Below, piece after piece: positions 7,324 to 14,857 of a stretch of DNA of 43,257 bases. The notes under the pieces are model-generated. The model worked only from the letters and a program-made list of their open reading frames with translations. It did no database searches and had not been told where the DNA came from. Positions within the stretch are counted from its first letter, which is position 1. Each line of letters starts with the position of its first letter. This DNA is from Pseudomonas fluorescens. Its GTDB lineage: Bacteria; Pseudomonadota; Gammaproteobacteria; Pseudomonadales; Pseudomonadaceae. The stretch lies in the NCBI RefSeq assembly GCF_000968015.1, contig NZ_LACH01000077.1:1-43257 (forward strand), given 5' to 3'. A program made the translations under genes and the position numbers.

Positions 7324-8862
7324 TCATTGGCCGCGGTGGCTAAAGCTGTGCAGTGCCTTTTCGATGCACTGCGCAGTTTTGCCGAAGGCTTGCACAGTGA
7401 TTTCAGAGAACGGCCCACCGCCCTGATCCGCCACCACAATCATGATCACCCGACCATTATTGACCAGTGAACGCAGCAGCAAGTGTTCGCCGCCAAATTG
7501 TGAGCGCAGGCTGGCCGGTAACAGGGCGGAAAATTGTGCGTTGTTGGACGGCGTCAGGCGTACCTGAGCCTGCTGCGAGAGCAGGCGTTGCAGCACGGTG
7601 CTCTGGCTGACAACGAAGTTCAGGCCGGCCACTTCTTTTGGCAGCCCGGCCGTCTGGTGCACCCGCAGATTGGCGTGAGTGCGGTCGGCCATCAGGATCA
7701 TCACCCGACGCATGCCGCATGCGACCAACGCGTCCCGGGCAGAGGTGGTCAAGTGCATGGCATTGGTGAAGCGGCTGGGCTCGACCAGCAACTCGGCACA
7801 CTGTCTGCGCCATTTCGCCAGGTCTTCGGCCGTCGGTGCCGGGGCTGGCAGCAATCCAGCGTGAACGCGGTTCATACCCCACGGCCAGATCAGTGCAACG
7901 GCCGGGTGCCAGAGGTCCGGCATAGCGTGATGGCGGGCGCTGTTGGCGGCCTGTTGGTGCAACTGCTGTTGCACTTCGTCCATCGGCATTTGCAGGTAAA
8001 GACTGGTCAAGTACTGCCAGCGTTCACTGTGCGGACTGTCCCAGGCCTGTTGCGCCGACAGCGCCAGACCGTTGGCCAGCAGCACCGTATTGGCCGGTTG
8101 ATTGAGCCAGCGGCGCAGGGTCGGATCGTCGTCGAGGCGGTTCTGCTGGCGCAATGGATGATCGCTGTCGCGCGCGATGCGCAGCACTTTCACCAGCTCA
8201 CGTTGCTCGTTGAGCAGCAGCCGATAACCTTGCTGCACCCAGATCGGCAGGCGCCAGATGTCCGCGAGCGCCAGGCAGATTTCCAGCAGGCGCGCGCCGA
8301 ACAACTGCTTTTCGACTTTGCGCGCCGACTCGCCTTTGTGGATGACCCGCAGCTCCCACTCTTCGAGCAACTGCGGATGGGTCAACGCCATCGGCCAGAG
8401 CGGCGAGAGAAACAGCAGGCTGCCCCAGTGGATGTCCTGCCACAGCCGCGCCAGGCGACTGGCGAAAAAACCGTTGGCCTGCTGGGTCGCGTGCTGGCTG
8501 ATCAGCTGCAACTGACGCAGGGCGATCGGGATCTCCGATTGCGGCTGGACAGGCAACCGGGCGAGCAGTTCTTCGGTGCGCTTCAAACCGAGGCGATTGA
8601 TCGCCATCTCAAGGTTCTCCGCAGGCTCGGTCATGCTGCCGTGGGTGTGGCGATTGGCTTCGCGAATCACGCTCAAGGCCAGCGCGGGGCTGTCCTGTAT
8701 CAGTTCGGCGATATCGCGCAGGGAACTGCGACTGTTGACGATGGCCTTGCAGACGCGGTCATGACTGGCTTGCGGAACTGGCAGGCGCACCCCATCGAGA
8801 AGCTTGATCCAGCCTTCGAGAGTGGTCGGTTTTGGAGTTGGAACGTTCGTTTCGTTAGCCAT
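7324..8862 (-). CDS. HDOD-domain protein with possible GAF-like C-terminus
   Basis: 512 residues, predicted cytoplasmic. Residues about 18-220 form an HDOD domain, a non-catalytic relative of HD phosphohydrolases found in bacterial signalling proteins. It is marked here by the helical pattern LPVPQASHDRV and DSPALALSVIREAN near the start. The middle is helical and lacks recognisable motifs. About 365-500 has an alternating strand pattern (RVMILMADR, then RVIMIVVADQ) that looks like a GAF-type sensor domain, but this is inference. The gene is divergent from motA and upstream of rhdA-psd. Its target is unknown. No strong ribosome binding site precedes the ATG. Confidence 0.82.
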   Translation of the reverse strand: MANETNVPTPKPTTLEGWIKLLDGVRLPVPQASHDRVCKAIVNSRSSLRDIAELIQDSPALALSVIREANRHTHGSMTEPAENLEMAINRLGLKRTEELLARLPVQPQSEIPIALRQLQLISQHATQQANGFFASRLARLWQDIHWGSLLFLSPLWPMALTHPQLLEEWELRVIHKGESARKVEKQLFGARLLEICLALADIWRLPIWVQQGYRLLLNEQRELVKVLRIARDSDHPLRQQNRLDDDPTLRRWLNQPANTVLLANGLALSAQQAWDSPHSERWQYLTSLYLQMPMDEVQQQLHQQAANSARHHAMPDLWHPAVALIWPWGMNRVHAGLLPAPAPTAEDLAKWRRQCAELLVEPSRFTNAMHLTTSARDALVACGMRRVMILMADRTHANLRVHQTAGLPKEVAGLNFVVSQSTVLQRLLSQQAQVRLTPSNNAQFSALLPASLRSQFGGEHLLLRSLVNNGRVIMIVVADQGGGPFSEITVQAFGKTAQCIEKALHSFSHRGQ

Positions 8863-8911
8863 GGTTGGACGCGATCATCGTCTGCATTACCTATGCCCGG
8901 AGCGGGCCAAA

Positions 8912-8939
8912 TTGGCTTTTCGCCTGAACTGGCTATAGT
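8912..8939 (+). promoter_or_regulatory. Probable sigma70 promoter of motA
   Basis: TTGGCT and TATAGT are separated by 16 bases, about 90 bases upstream of the motA start. No sigma28 (FliA) promoter pattern was seen here. Confidence 0.6.
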
Positions 8940-9028
8940 CTGGCGCAGTTTTGCCGATAAGTAGAAGAAGAGATTTTTTAACTTCCGAATATGACCTTGA
9001 ACCCGACTCAGTAAGTGCTCTCCTACCT

Positions 9029-9880
9029 ATGGCTAAATTAATCGGCATCATCGTCGTATTCGCGAGCGTGCTCGGCGGATACGTGCTTTCCCACGGCAAA
9101 ATTGCCGCCCTGATTCAGCCCTTCGAGGTGATGATTATCGGTGGTGCTGCACTCGGTGCATTTCTGCAGGCCAACCCCGGTTACATGACCATGCATGTGC
9201 TCAAGAAATCCTTGGGCATGTTCACTTCGCGTTTCAACCACACGTTCTATCTGGAAGTGCTGGGCCTGATCTACGAGATCCTCAACAAGAGCCGCCGCGA
9301 AGGCATGATGGCCATCGAAGGCGACATCGAAGACGCCGCAGCAAGCCCGATTTTCGCCAAGTACCCGACTGTGCTCAAAGACGAACGCATGACCGCGTTC
9401 ATCTGCGATTACCTGCGCATCATGTCCTCCGGCAACATGGCTCCCCATGAGCTTGAAGGCCTGTTCGACATGGAGCTTTACAGCCTCAAGGAAGACCTCG
9501 AACACCCGTCCCACGCGGTGAACGGTATTGCCGACGCCATGCCCGGTTTCGGTATCGTCGCGGCGGTACTCGGTATCGTGGTGACCATGGCTTCCCTGGG
9601 TGAAGGCGATCAGAAGTCCATCGGCCTGCACGTCGGTGCGGCACTCGTCGGTACCTTCTTCGGTATTCTCGCGGCGTACGGTTTCTTCGGTCCGCTGGCC
9701 CATTCCCTGGCCCACGATGCCAAGGAAGAACTGAACGTCTACGAAGCCATCAAGGCCTCGCTGGTCGCTTCCGCTTCCGGCATGCCGCCATCGCTGGCGG
9801 TAGAGTTCGGTCGCAAGGTTCTGTACCCGGCGCACCGTCCTAGCTTCGCTGAGCTGGAACAAGCGGTTCGCGGTCGATAG
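9029..9880 (+). CDS. motA: Flagellar motor stator protein MotA
   Basis: MotA forms the proton-channel stator with MotB and couples ion flow to rotor torque. It is 283 residues from ATG 9029, the usual MotA length. An upstream TTG at 8951 would add 26 residues with no support. Four membrane segments are visible: two near the start, and two at about 171-190 and 202-222. The cytoplasmic loop has R89/R90 and E97, near the E. coli torque residues R90 and E98. P172 in AMPGFGIV matches the conserved proline P173. There is no recognisable Shine-Dalgarno sequence before the ATG. The stop codon is the left edge of a long inverted repeat that separates it from motB. Confidence 0.96.
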   Translation: MAKLIGIIVVFASVLGGYVLSHGKIAALIQPFEVMIIGGAALGAFLQANPGYMTMHVLKKSLGMFTSRFNHTFYLEVLGLIYEILNKSRREGMMAIEGDIEDAAASPIFAKYPTVLKDERMTAFICDYLRIMSSGNMAPHELEGLFDMELYSLKEDLEHPSHAVNGIADAMPGFGIVAAVLGIVVTMASLGEGDQKSIGLHVGAALVGTFFGILAAYGFFGPLAHSLAHDAKEELNVYEAIKASLVASASGMPPSLAVEFGRKVLYPAHRPSFAELEQAVRGR

Positions 9881-10038
9881 TGCTCTGTTTCACAAATACG
9901 TTCCTTTTTTGGCGAGTGACTGTTGTTGCCAGACAAGGCGCCGCGACGAGTCATAGCTCGCTATGGCGAGGAGCGGCAACGCCGTATGGCGACAACAGGC
10001 ACCGTCAAAAAGGAACAGTATTTGTGAGACAGAGCACT
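9879..10038. repeat. 160-nt near-perfect inverted repeat between motA and motB
   Basis: The two 80-base arms mirror each other around 9958/9959 with no spacer beyond a CTCG turn (CATAG CTCG CTATG). The outer 21 bases match with one mismatch; the inner parts contain small indels and scattered mismatches. The left edge overlaps the motA stop codon. The right edge ends four bases before the motB ATG, so the region where a motB Shine-Dalgarno should lie is inside the stem. It is unlike the REP families elsewhere in the window. No target-site duplication was seen. Confidence 0.9.
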
Positions 10039-10042
10039 CTGT

Positions 10043-11086
10043 ATGGAAAATAACCAGCCGATAATCATCAAGCGCGTCAAGCGCATCGCCGGCGGGCATC
10101 ACGGGGGCGCCTGGAAAATCGCCTTCGCGGACTTCGCGACGGCGATGATGGCGTTCTTCCTGGTGCTGTGGCTGCTGTCCACCGCAACACCTGAACAGAA
10201 GATCGCCATCGCCGGTTACTTCAAGGACCCGGTCGGCTTTTCCGAAAGCGGCACGCCGTACATCATTGACCTGGGCGGCTCGCCGACCCTGGCGCCGGAG
10301 AACACCCTCAACCCCGAGGTGAAATCCCAGCCGCAGCCGGACAAAGTGACCGTCGACGCCGAGCAGGTTGAAGGCATGGCCGAGCAGGTCGAGAAGGAGC
10401 GTCTCGAGCTGTTGCTGCAAGAACTGCAGACCAAGGTCGAAGAGAACCCGCAGCTGAAGAAATTCAAAGACCAGATCAGTTTCGAAATCACGCCGGACGG
10501 TTTGCGCATCCAGATCGTGGACGCCGAAAACCGGCCGATGTTCGACTCCGGCAGTGCACGTCTGAAGCCGTACTTCGAAGACATCCTGCTGGCCATGGCT
10601 GACACCATCAAAGCGGTGCCGAACAAGATCAGCATCAGCGGCCACACCGATGCCAAGCCGTACACGGGCACGGGTGATTTTGGTAACTGGGAGCTCTCGG
10701 CCAACCGTGCCAACGCGGCACGTCGTGCGCTGATCGCTGGCAGCTATCCGGATGCACAGGTGGCGCGCGTCGTCGGTTATGCCTCGTCGGCGTTGTTCGA
10801 TCGCGAGCACCCGTTCAATCCGATCAATCGCCGTATCGACATCGTGGTGCTGACCAAGAAAGCCCAGCGTGCCATCGAAGGTTCGCAAGGTACGGAGCCG
10901 GCTCCAGAACCAACGCCGACGCAAGGGGAGGGTGGTCCAGGCGAAGTGCCCGTCGATCCGAACGCTTTACCGGCGGATAAAGAACCGTTGCCGGCACATG
11001 AGCTTCGGGAGCGCTTGAACCTCTTCGACAACCCGGCGCCGAAACCGGGTGAGCCAGCCAAGCCGGCTGAACCACCCAAGCAGTGA
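10043..11086 (+). CDS. motB: Flagellar motor stator protein MotB
   Basis: MotB anchors the stator to peptidoglycan and supplies the essential proton-carrying aspartate. In this 347-residue protein the single N-terminal membrane segment begins with FADFATAMM, where D30 is the expected proton site. Residues about 145-275 form an OmpA-like peptidoglycan-binding domain, with GHTDAKP and NWELSANRANAARR. A proline- and glutamate-rich tail of about 70 residues follows. It is separated from motA by the long inverted repeat, which is unusual because stator pairs are often translationally coupled. Confidence 0.96.
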   Translation: MENNQPIIIKRVKRIAGGHHGGAWKIAFADFATAMMAFFLVLWLLSTATPEQKIAIAGYFKDPVGFSESGTPYIIDLGGSPTLAPENTLNPEVKSQPQPDKVTVDAEQVEGMAEQVEKERLELLLQELQTKVEENPQLKKFKDQISFEITPDGLRIQIVDAENRPMFDSGSARLKPYFEDILLAMADTIKAVPNKISISGHTDAKPYTGTGDFGNWELSANRANAARRALIAGSYPDAQVARVVGYASSALFDREHPFNPINRRIDIVVLTKKAQRAIEGSQGTEPAPEPTPTQGEGGPGEVPVDPNALPADKEPLPAHELRERLNLFDNPAPKPGEPAKPAEPPKQ

Positions 11087-11091
11087 CCCAT

Positions 11092-11122
11092 AAAAAAGCC
11101 GCGAGATGATCGCGGCTTTTTT
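11092..11122. terminator. Bidirectional terminator between motB and rsgA
   Basis: AAAAAAGCCGCGA, a five-base loop, then TCGCGGCTTTTTT. The stem is flanked by A and T runs, so it can stop transcription from motB and from the convergent rsgA. Confidence 0.93.
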
Positions 11123-11140
11123 GTCTCTGCGGGAGGCTAC

Positions 11141-12172
11141 TTAATAGCTGGTTTCCGGCAGGCTGGCGATGATCGAGCGGTAGCTGTTCATCCGTTGTTG
11201 CTGCACGCGGCCTTCTTCCAGGGCCTTGAGCAGGGCGCAACCCGGCTCGCGGTCGTGCTTGCAGTCGCGGAAGCGGCAGGTGCCGATCAAGTCGTTGAAC
11301 TCGATGAAGCCGGCTTCGACGTCGGCACGGCTGACGTGGCCCAGGCCGAATTCGCGGATACCCGGGGAGTCGATCAACTCACCGCCACCGGGGAAGTGGA
11401 ACAACCGCGCGGTAGTGGTGGTGTGAGTGCCCTGGCCGGACAACTCGGACAGCGGGCCGACACGGGCTTCGACTTCAGGCAACAGGCTGTTGACCAACGA
11501 AGACTTGCCGACGCCGGACTGACCGACGAACACGCTGATGCGCCCGTCCAGTTGTTTTTGAAGTTGCTCCATGCCGTTGCCGTGGTGCGCCGAGACTTCC
11601 AGCACCGGGTAACCCAGCGTGCGGTAAACCGCCAGCAAGGCATTCAACGCCGGGGCGTTCTGCTCGTCGATCAGGTCGAACTTGTTGAGCAACAGCAACG
11701 GACGAATCCCTGCGTGCTCAGCGGCGACCAGGTAGCGGTCGATCAAGTTGGCGTGAGGCTCGGGCAGCGGCGCGAAGACGATGACGATCATGTCGACGTT
11801 AGCCGCGACAGGCTTGAGCTGACCACGACTGTCCGGGCGGCAGAGTTCGGTTTTGCGCGGCAGTTGCGCCACGATCACGCCGATACCCTGGTTGCCGGCA
11901 CGCCAGACCACCTGATCGCCGGTCACCAGCGCCGGCAGGTTGGCGCGCAAGTGACAGCGGAACACCTGGCCAGCCAGATCGCCATCAAGGGCTTCGACTT
12001 CGACCTGCACACCGAAGTGCGCGATCACCAGGCCGGTCTGTTCCGGGCCCAGATCGCCACCCTCAAGTGCCTCGACAGCCGAGGACTCGCGTTTGGCGGC
12101 GCGGGCAGCGCGTTCGCCCTGAATCTTTTCGATGCGCCAGTTTTGACGACGATTGAGTTGGCGTTTGGCCAT
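11141..12172 (-). CDS. rsgA: Small-ribosomal-subunit biogenesis GTPase RsgA
   Basis: A circularly permuted GTPase acting in late 30S maturation. The 343 residues contain an N-terminal OB-fold region. The G motifs come in permuted order: NKFD (G4) at 163-166, then GQSGVGKS (G1) at 217-224, then DSPG (G3) at 268-271. A C-terminal zinc site is formed by C299, C304, H306 and C312. It is divergent from orn, the same arrangement as rsgA-orn in E. coli. Confidence 0.96.
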   Translation of the reverse strand: MAKRQLNRRQNWRIEKIQGERAARAAKRESSAVEALEGGDLGPEQTGLVIAHFGVQVEVEALDGDLAGQVFRCHLRANLPALVTGDQVVWRAGNQGIGVIVAQLPRKTELCRPDSRGQLKPVAANVDMIVIVFAPLPEPHANLIDRYLVAAEHAGIRPLLLLNKFDLIDEQNAPALNALLAVYRTLGYPVLEVSAHHGNGMEQLQKQLDGRISVFVGQSGVGKSSLVNSLLPEVEARVGPLSELSGQGTHTTTTARLFHFPGGGELIDSPGIREFGLGHVSRADVEAGFIEFNDLIGTCRFRDCKHDREPGCALLKALEEGRVQQQRMNSYRSIIASLPETSY

Positions 12173-12217
12173 GGGTGTTCCGTATGAAGAATGCAGCGAT
12201 TAGGTAAAACGGCCGCG

Positions 12218-12253
12218 AGTTTAGCACGCCCGGCCAGTTGCCTAGGCTAAACT
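12218..12253. promoter_or_regulatory. Inverted repeat with divergent -10-like elements between rsgA and orn
   Basis: AGTTTAGC at 12218-12225 is mirrored by GCTAAACT at 12246-12253. Each arm contains TAAACT reading outward, toward rsgA on one side and orn on the other, so they could be divergent -10 elements. Matching -35 elements are poor. Confidence 0.35.
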
Positions 12254-12279
12254 GCGCAGCATTGCCTAGGAGCCGACAC

Positions 12280-12822
12280 ATGCAAAACCCGCAGAATCTG
12301 ATCTGGATCGACCTGGAAATGACCGGTCTGAACCCTGATACCGACGTCATCATCGAGATGGCCACCATCGTCACCGACAGTGACCTGAACACCTTGGCCG
12401 AAGGTCCGGTGATCGCCATCCATCACAGCGACGAAATTCTCGCCGGCATGGACGAGTGGAATACCCGTCAACACGGCGGCTCGGGCCTGACCCAGCGGGT
12501 GCGCGACAGCCGCATCAGCATGGCCGAAGCCGAAGCCCAGACCATCGCCTTCCTGGAACAATGGGTGCCGAAGGGCAAGTCGCCGATCTGTGGCAACAGC
12601 ATCTGCCAGGATCGCCGCTTCCTTTATACCCACATGAAATCCCTGGAAAGCTTCTTCCACTACCGCAACCTCGACGTCTCGACCCTTAAAGAGTTGGCCG
12701 CGCGCTGGGCGCCGGACGTGCGCGACAGCTTCAAAAAGGGCAGCACTCACCTGGCCCTTGATGACATCCGCGAATCGATCGCCGAGCTGCAGCACTACCG
12801 CAAGCATTTCATCAAGTTCTGA
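12280..12822 (+). CDS. orn: Oligoribonuclease Orn
   Basis: A 3'-5' exoribonuclease that degrades dinucleotides, including pGpG from cyclic-di-GMP turnover. It is 180 residues from ATG 12280, with AGGAG at 12268-12272; the longer frame from 12238 is rejected. The DEDDh catalytic set is complete: D11 and E13 in DLEMTG, D111, H157 and D162, one residue off the E. coli numbering. It is divergent from rsgA. Confidence 0.97.
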   Translation: MQNPQNLIWIDLEMTGLNPDTDVIIEMATIVTDSDLNTLAEGPVIAIHHSDEILAGMDEWNTRQHGGSGLTQRVRDSRISMAEAEAQTIAFLEQWVPKGKSPICGNSICQDRRFLYTHMKSLESFFHYRNLDVSTLKELAARWAPDVRDSFKKGSTHLALDDIRESIAELQHYRKHFIKF

Positions 12823-12835
12823 TCCACCGGAGTCT

Positions 12836-12934
12836 GTACCGGCCCCATCGTCGGATCGCCGCCCGGACCAAGCTCGCTCCCACAGGGATCTCGCAATCCT
12901 GTGGGAGCGAGCTTGCTCGCGATGGGGCCAGTAC
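12836..12934. repeat. REP pair with a variant left arm
   Basis: Outer arms GTACCGGCCCCATCG and CGATGGGGCCAGTAC, with inner units of the GCGAGC family. In the left unit the usual CGAG between CATCG and CAAGCTCGC is replaced by about 18 bases (TCGGATCGCCGCCCGGAC). The right unit is canonical. Confidence 0.85.
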
Positions 12935-13029
12935 AGTCACCCGTGATGATTGGCTGGATTCTCGGGCGCCCTCTTTTGGGGCTTCGGTGAAGTGAGTAGA
13001 CTGCGCGCCTTCCTGCAAGGACCGCCGCT

Positions 13030-13641
13030 ATGTTGCTGATGCTTTACCTGATCGCCATTACCGCCGAAGCCATGACCGGTGCCCTGTCTGCCGGTCGTCG
13101 CGGGATGGACTGGTTTGGCGTGGTGCTGATTGCCTGCGTCACGGCTTTGGGTGGGGGTTCGGTGCGTGACGTGCTGCTCGGTCACTACCCGTTGACGTGG
13201 GTCAAGCACCCGGAATACCTGGTGCTAACCTCGGTGGCGGCGATGTTCACGGTGTTCGCTGCACGCTGGATGCGCCACCTGCGCTCGCTGTTTCTGGTGC
13301 TTGACGCCGTGGGCCTGGTGGCGTTCACCCTGATCGGCTGCATGACCGCGCTGGAAATGGGCCACGGCATGCTCGTGGCGTCCGTCAGCGGTGTGATCAC
13401 CGGGGTGTTCGGCGGCATCCTGCGCGACATCTTCTGCAACGACATCCCGCTGATCTTCCGCCGCGAACTCTACGCCAGCGTCTCGTTCGCTGCAGCGTGG
13501 TGCTACATGCTCTGCATCTACCTGCAATTACCCGGTGAACAGGCGATTTTGATCACCCTGTTCGGCGGCTTCCTGCTGCGATTGCTGGCAATCCGTTTTC
13601 ACTGGGAAATGCCGAAGTTCGTTTATAACGACGAAGCCTGA
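13030..13641 (+). CDS. TRIC-family (UPF0126/YadS) cation channel protein
   Basis: 203 residues with about seven hydrophobic segments, in two homologous halves. Each half carries the family's glycine-rich turn followed by RD: GGGSVRDVLL in the first and GGILRDIFC in the second. Bacterial relatives of trimeric intracellular cation channels have this layout and are thought to conduct potassium or sodium across the inner membrane. The gene stands alone between two repeat elements. The physiological role is unknown. Confidence 0.88.
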   Translation: MLLMLYLIAITAEAMTGALSAGRRGMDWFGVVLIACVTALGGGSVRDVLLGHYPLTWVKHPEYLVLTSVAAMFTVFAARWMRHLRSLFLVLDAVGLVAFTLIGCMTALEMGHGMLVASVSGVITGVFGGILRDIFCNDIPLIFRRELYASVSFAAAWCYMLCIYLQLPGEQAILITLFGGFLLRLLAIRFHWEMPKFVYNDEA

Positions 13642-13656
13642 CATCGCACGGTCCCT

Positions 13657-13733
13657 GTAGGAGCTGCCGCAGGCTGCGATCTTTTGATTTTGATTTTTAA
13701 GATCAAAAGATCGCAGCCTTCGGCAGCTCCTAC
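13657..13733. repeat. REP pair, second family (GTAGGAGCTGCCG), overlapping the queG stop
   Basis: GTAGGAGCTGCCGCAGGCTGCGATC is mirrored by GATCGCAGCCTTCGGCAGCTCCTAC with an AT-rich centre. The right arm contains the queG stop codon (CTA on the plus strand at 13730-13732), so the element forms the end of the queG coding region. A second copy of the family lies at 32650-32745. Confidence 0.9.
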
Positions 13734-14794
13734 GCCAGACCGTGTTGTTTCAGGGCCCATTCCACGTGTTCGCGGACCAGTTCTGAAGGGTGTTCGCGCC
13801 GAGCCTTCAACGCTTCCAGCACCGGAATGCTTGATGGCGCGTTCCCCAGGCCTACCGCCAGGTTTCTCAACCAGCGCTCATAACCCGCTCGGCGTAACGG
13901 CGAACCTTCGGTGCTGCTGAGAAACTTCTCCTCATCCCACATGAACAGCTCTGCCAACTCTGCGTTGTCCAGATTGTGCCGTGGCTTGAAGTCGCTTTCG
14001 CCGGACGGACGGGCGAAGCGGTTCCACGGGCAGACGATCTGGCAGTCATCGCAACCGAACACCCGATTGCCGATCAATGGCCGCAAATCTTCCGGGATCG
14101 CACTTTTCAGTTCGATGGTCAGGTAGGAAATGCAGCGTCGGGCGTCGAGTACATAAGGGCCGACGAAGGCGTTGGTCGGGCAGATGTCGAGGCATGCCGT
14201 GCAGCGGCCGCAATGTTCGGTGCTGTGTGGCGGGTCAACCGGCAGCGGCAGGTCGACAAACAGTTCGCTGAGAAAGAAGTAACTGCCGGCTTTGCGATTC
14301 AAGACCAGGGTATTTTTACCGATCCATCCAAGACCGGCCTGTTCGGCGATGGCTTTTTCCAGCACCGGCGCGCTGTCGACGAAGGCGCGGAAACCAAACG
14401 GGCCGATTTCGGCCTGAATTTTATCGGCCAGTTGTTGCACGCGTTTGCGGATCAATTTGTGGTAATCGCGGCCCAAGGCATAACGCGAGACGTAGGCTTT
14501 TTCCGGTTGTGCCAGACGTTTGGCCATTTCGGTGTCGCCCGGCAGGTAGTCCATGCGTAGGGAAACGACCCGAAGCGTGCCGGGCACCAGCTCTTCCGGG
14601 TGTGAGCGTTTACTGCCGTGGGCGCCCATGTACTCCATTTCGCCGTGGTAGCCGGCCGCGAGCCAGCGTTCCAGGTGCTGCTCATGCTCGGCCAGGTCGA
14701 GGCCGCTGATGCCGACTTGCTGAAAGCCCAGCTCGCGGCCCCAATCCTTGATGGATTGGGCGAGGGCGGGCAGGTCTGTAGTAATTGCGGGCAT
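13730..14794 (-). CDS. queG: Epoxyqueuosine reductase QueG
   Basis: QueG performs the last step of queuosine synthesis, reducing epoxyqueuosine in tRNA with cobalamin and two 4Fe-4S clusters. It is 354 residues from ATG 14794 (MPAITT...). The frame extends 24 residues upstream, but that part overlaps the divergent nnr start and is not conserved-looking. Cluster cysteines are C195, C198, C201 and C205 in CGRCTACLDICP, and C221, C248, C251 and C255 (CDDCQIVCP). D140 in VDSAP is the expected catalytic acid. The shared promoter region with nnr is 63 bases long. Confidence 0.95.
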   Translation of the reverse strand: MPAITTDLPALAQSIKDWGRELGFQQVGISGLDLAEHEQHLERWLAAGYHGEMEYMGAHGSKRSHPEELVPGTLRVVSLRMDYLPGDTEMAKRLAQPEKAYVSRYALGRDYHKLIRKRVQQLADKIQAEIGPFGFRAFVDSAPVLEKAIAEQAGLGWIGKNTLVLNRKAGSYFFLSELFVDLPLPVDPPHSTEHCGRCTACLDICPTNAFVGPYVLDARRCISYLTIELKSAIPEDLRPLIGNRVFGCDDCQIVCPWNRFARPSGESDFKPRHNLDNAELAELFMWDEEKFLSSTEGSPLRRAGYERWLRNLAVGLGNAPSSIPVLEALKARREHPSELVREHVEWALKQHGLA

Positions 14795-14823
14795 GAGGCG
14801 AGAGAAACCGGAGCTGAGGTGCG

Positions 14824-14829
14824 TATAAT
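14824..14829 (+). promoter_or_regulatory. Probable -10 element of the nnr-tsaE-amiB-mutL-miaA-hfq cluster
   Basis: A perfect TATAAT lies about 30 bases upstream of the nnr ATG. No matching -35 is visible at 16-18 bases, so it may be a weak or activator-dependent promoter. Confidence 0.45.
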
Positions 14830-14857
14830 TCTGCCAGACATCGGAGCCCGAAGACGC

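Noticed and set aside
8991..9014. A seven-codon upstream frame (MTLNPTQ) in the motA leader
   Set aside because: No ribosome binding site; such short frames occur by chance.
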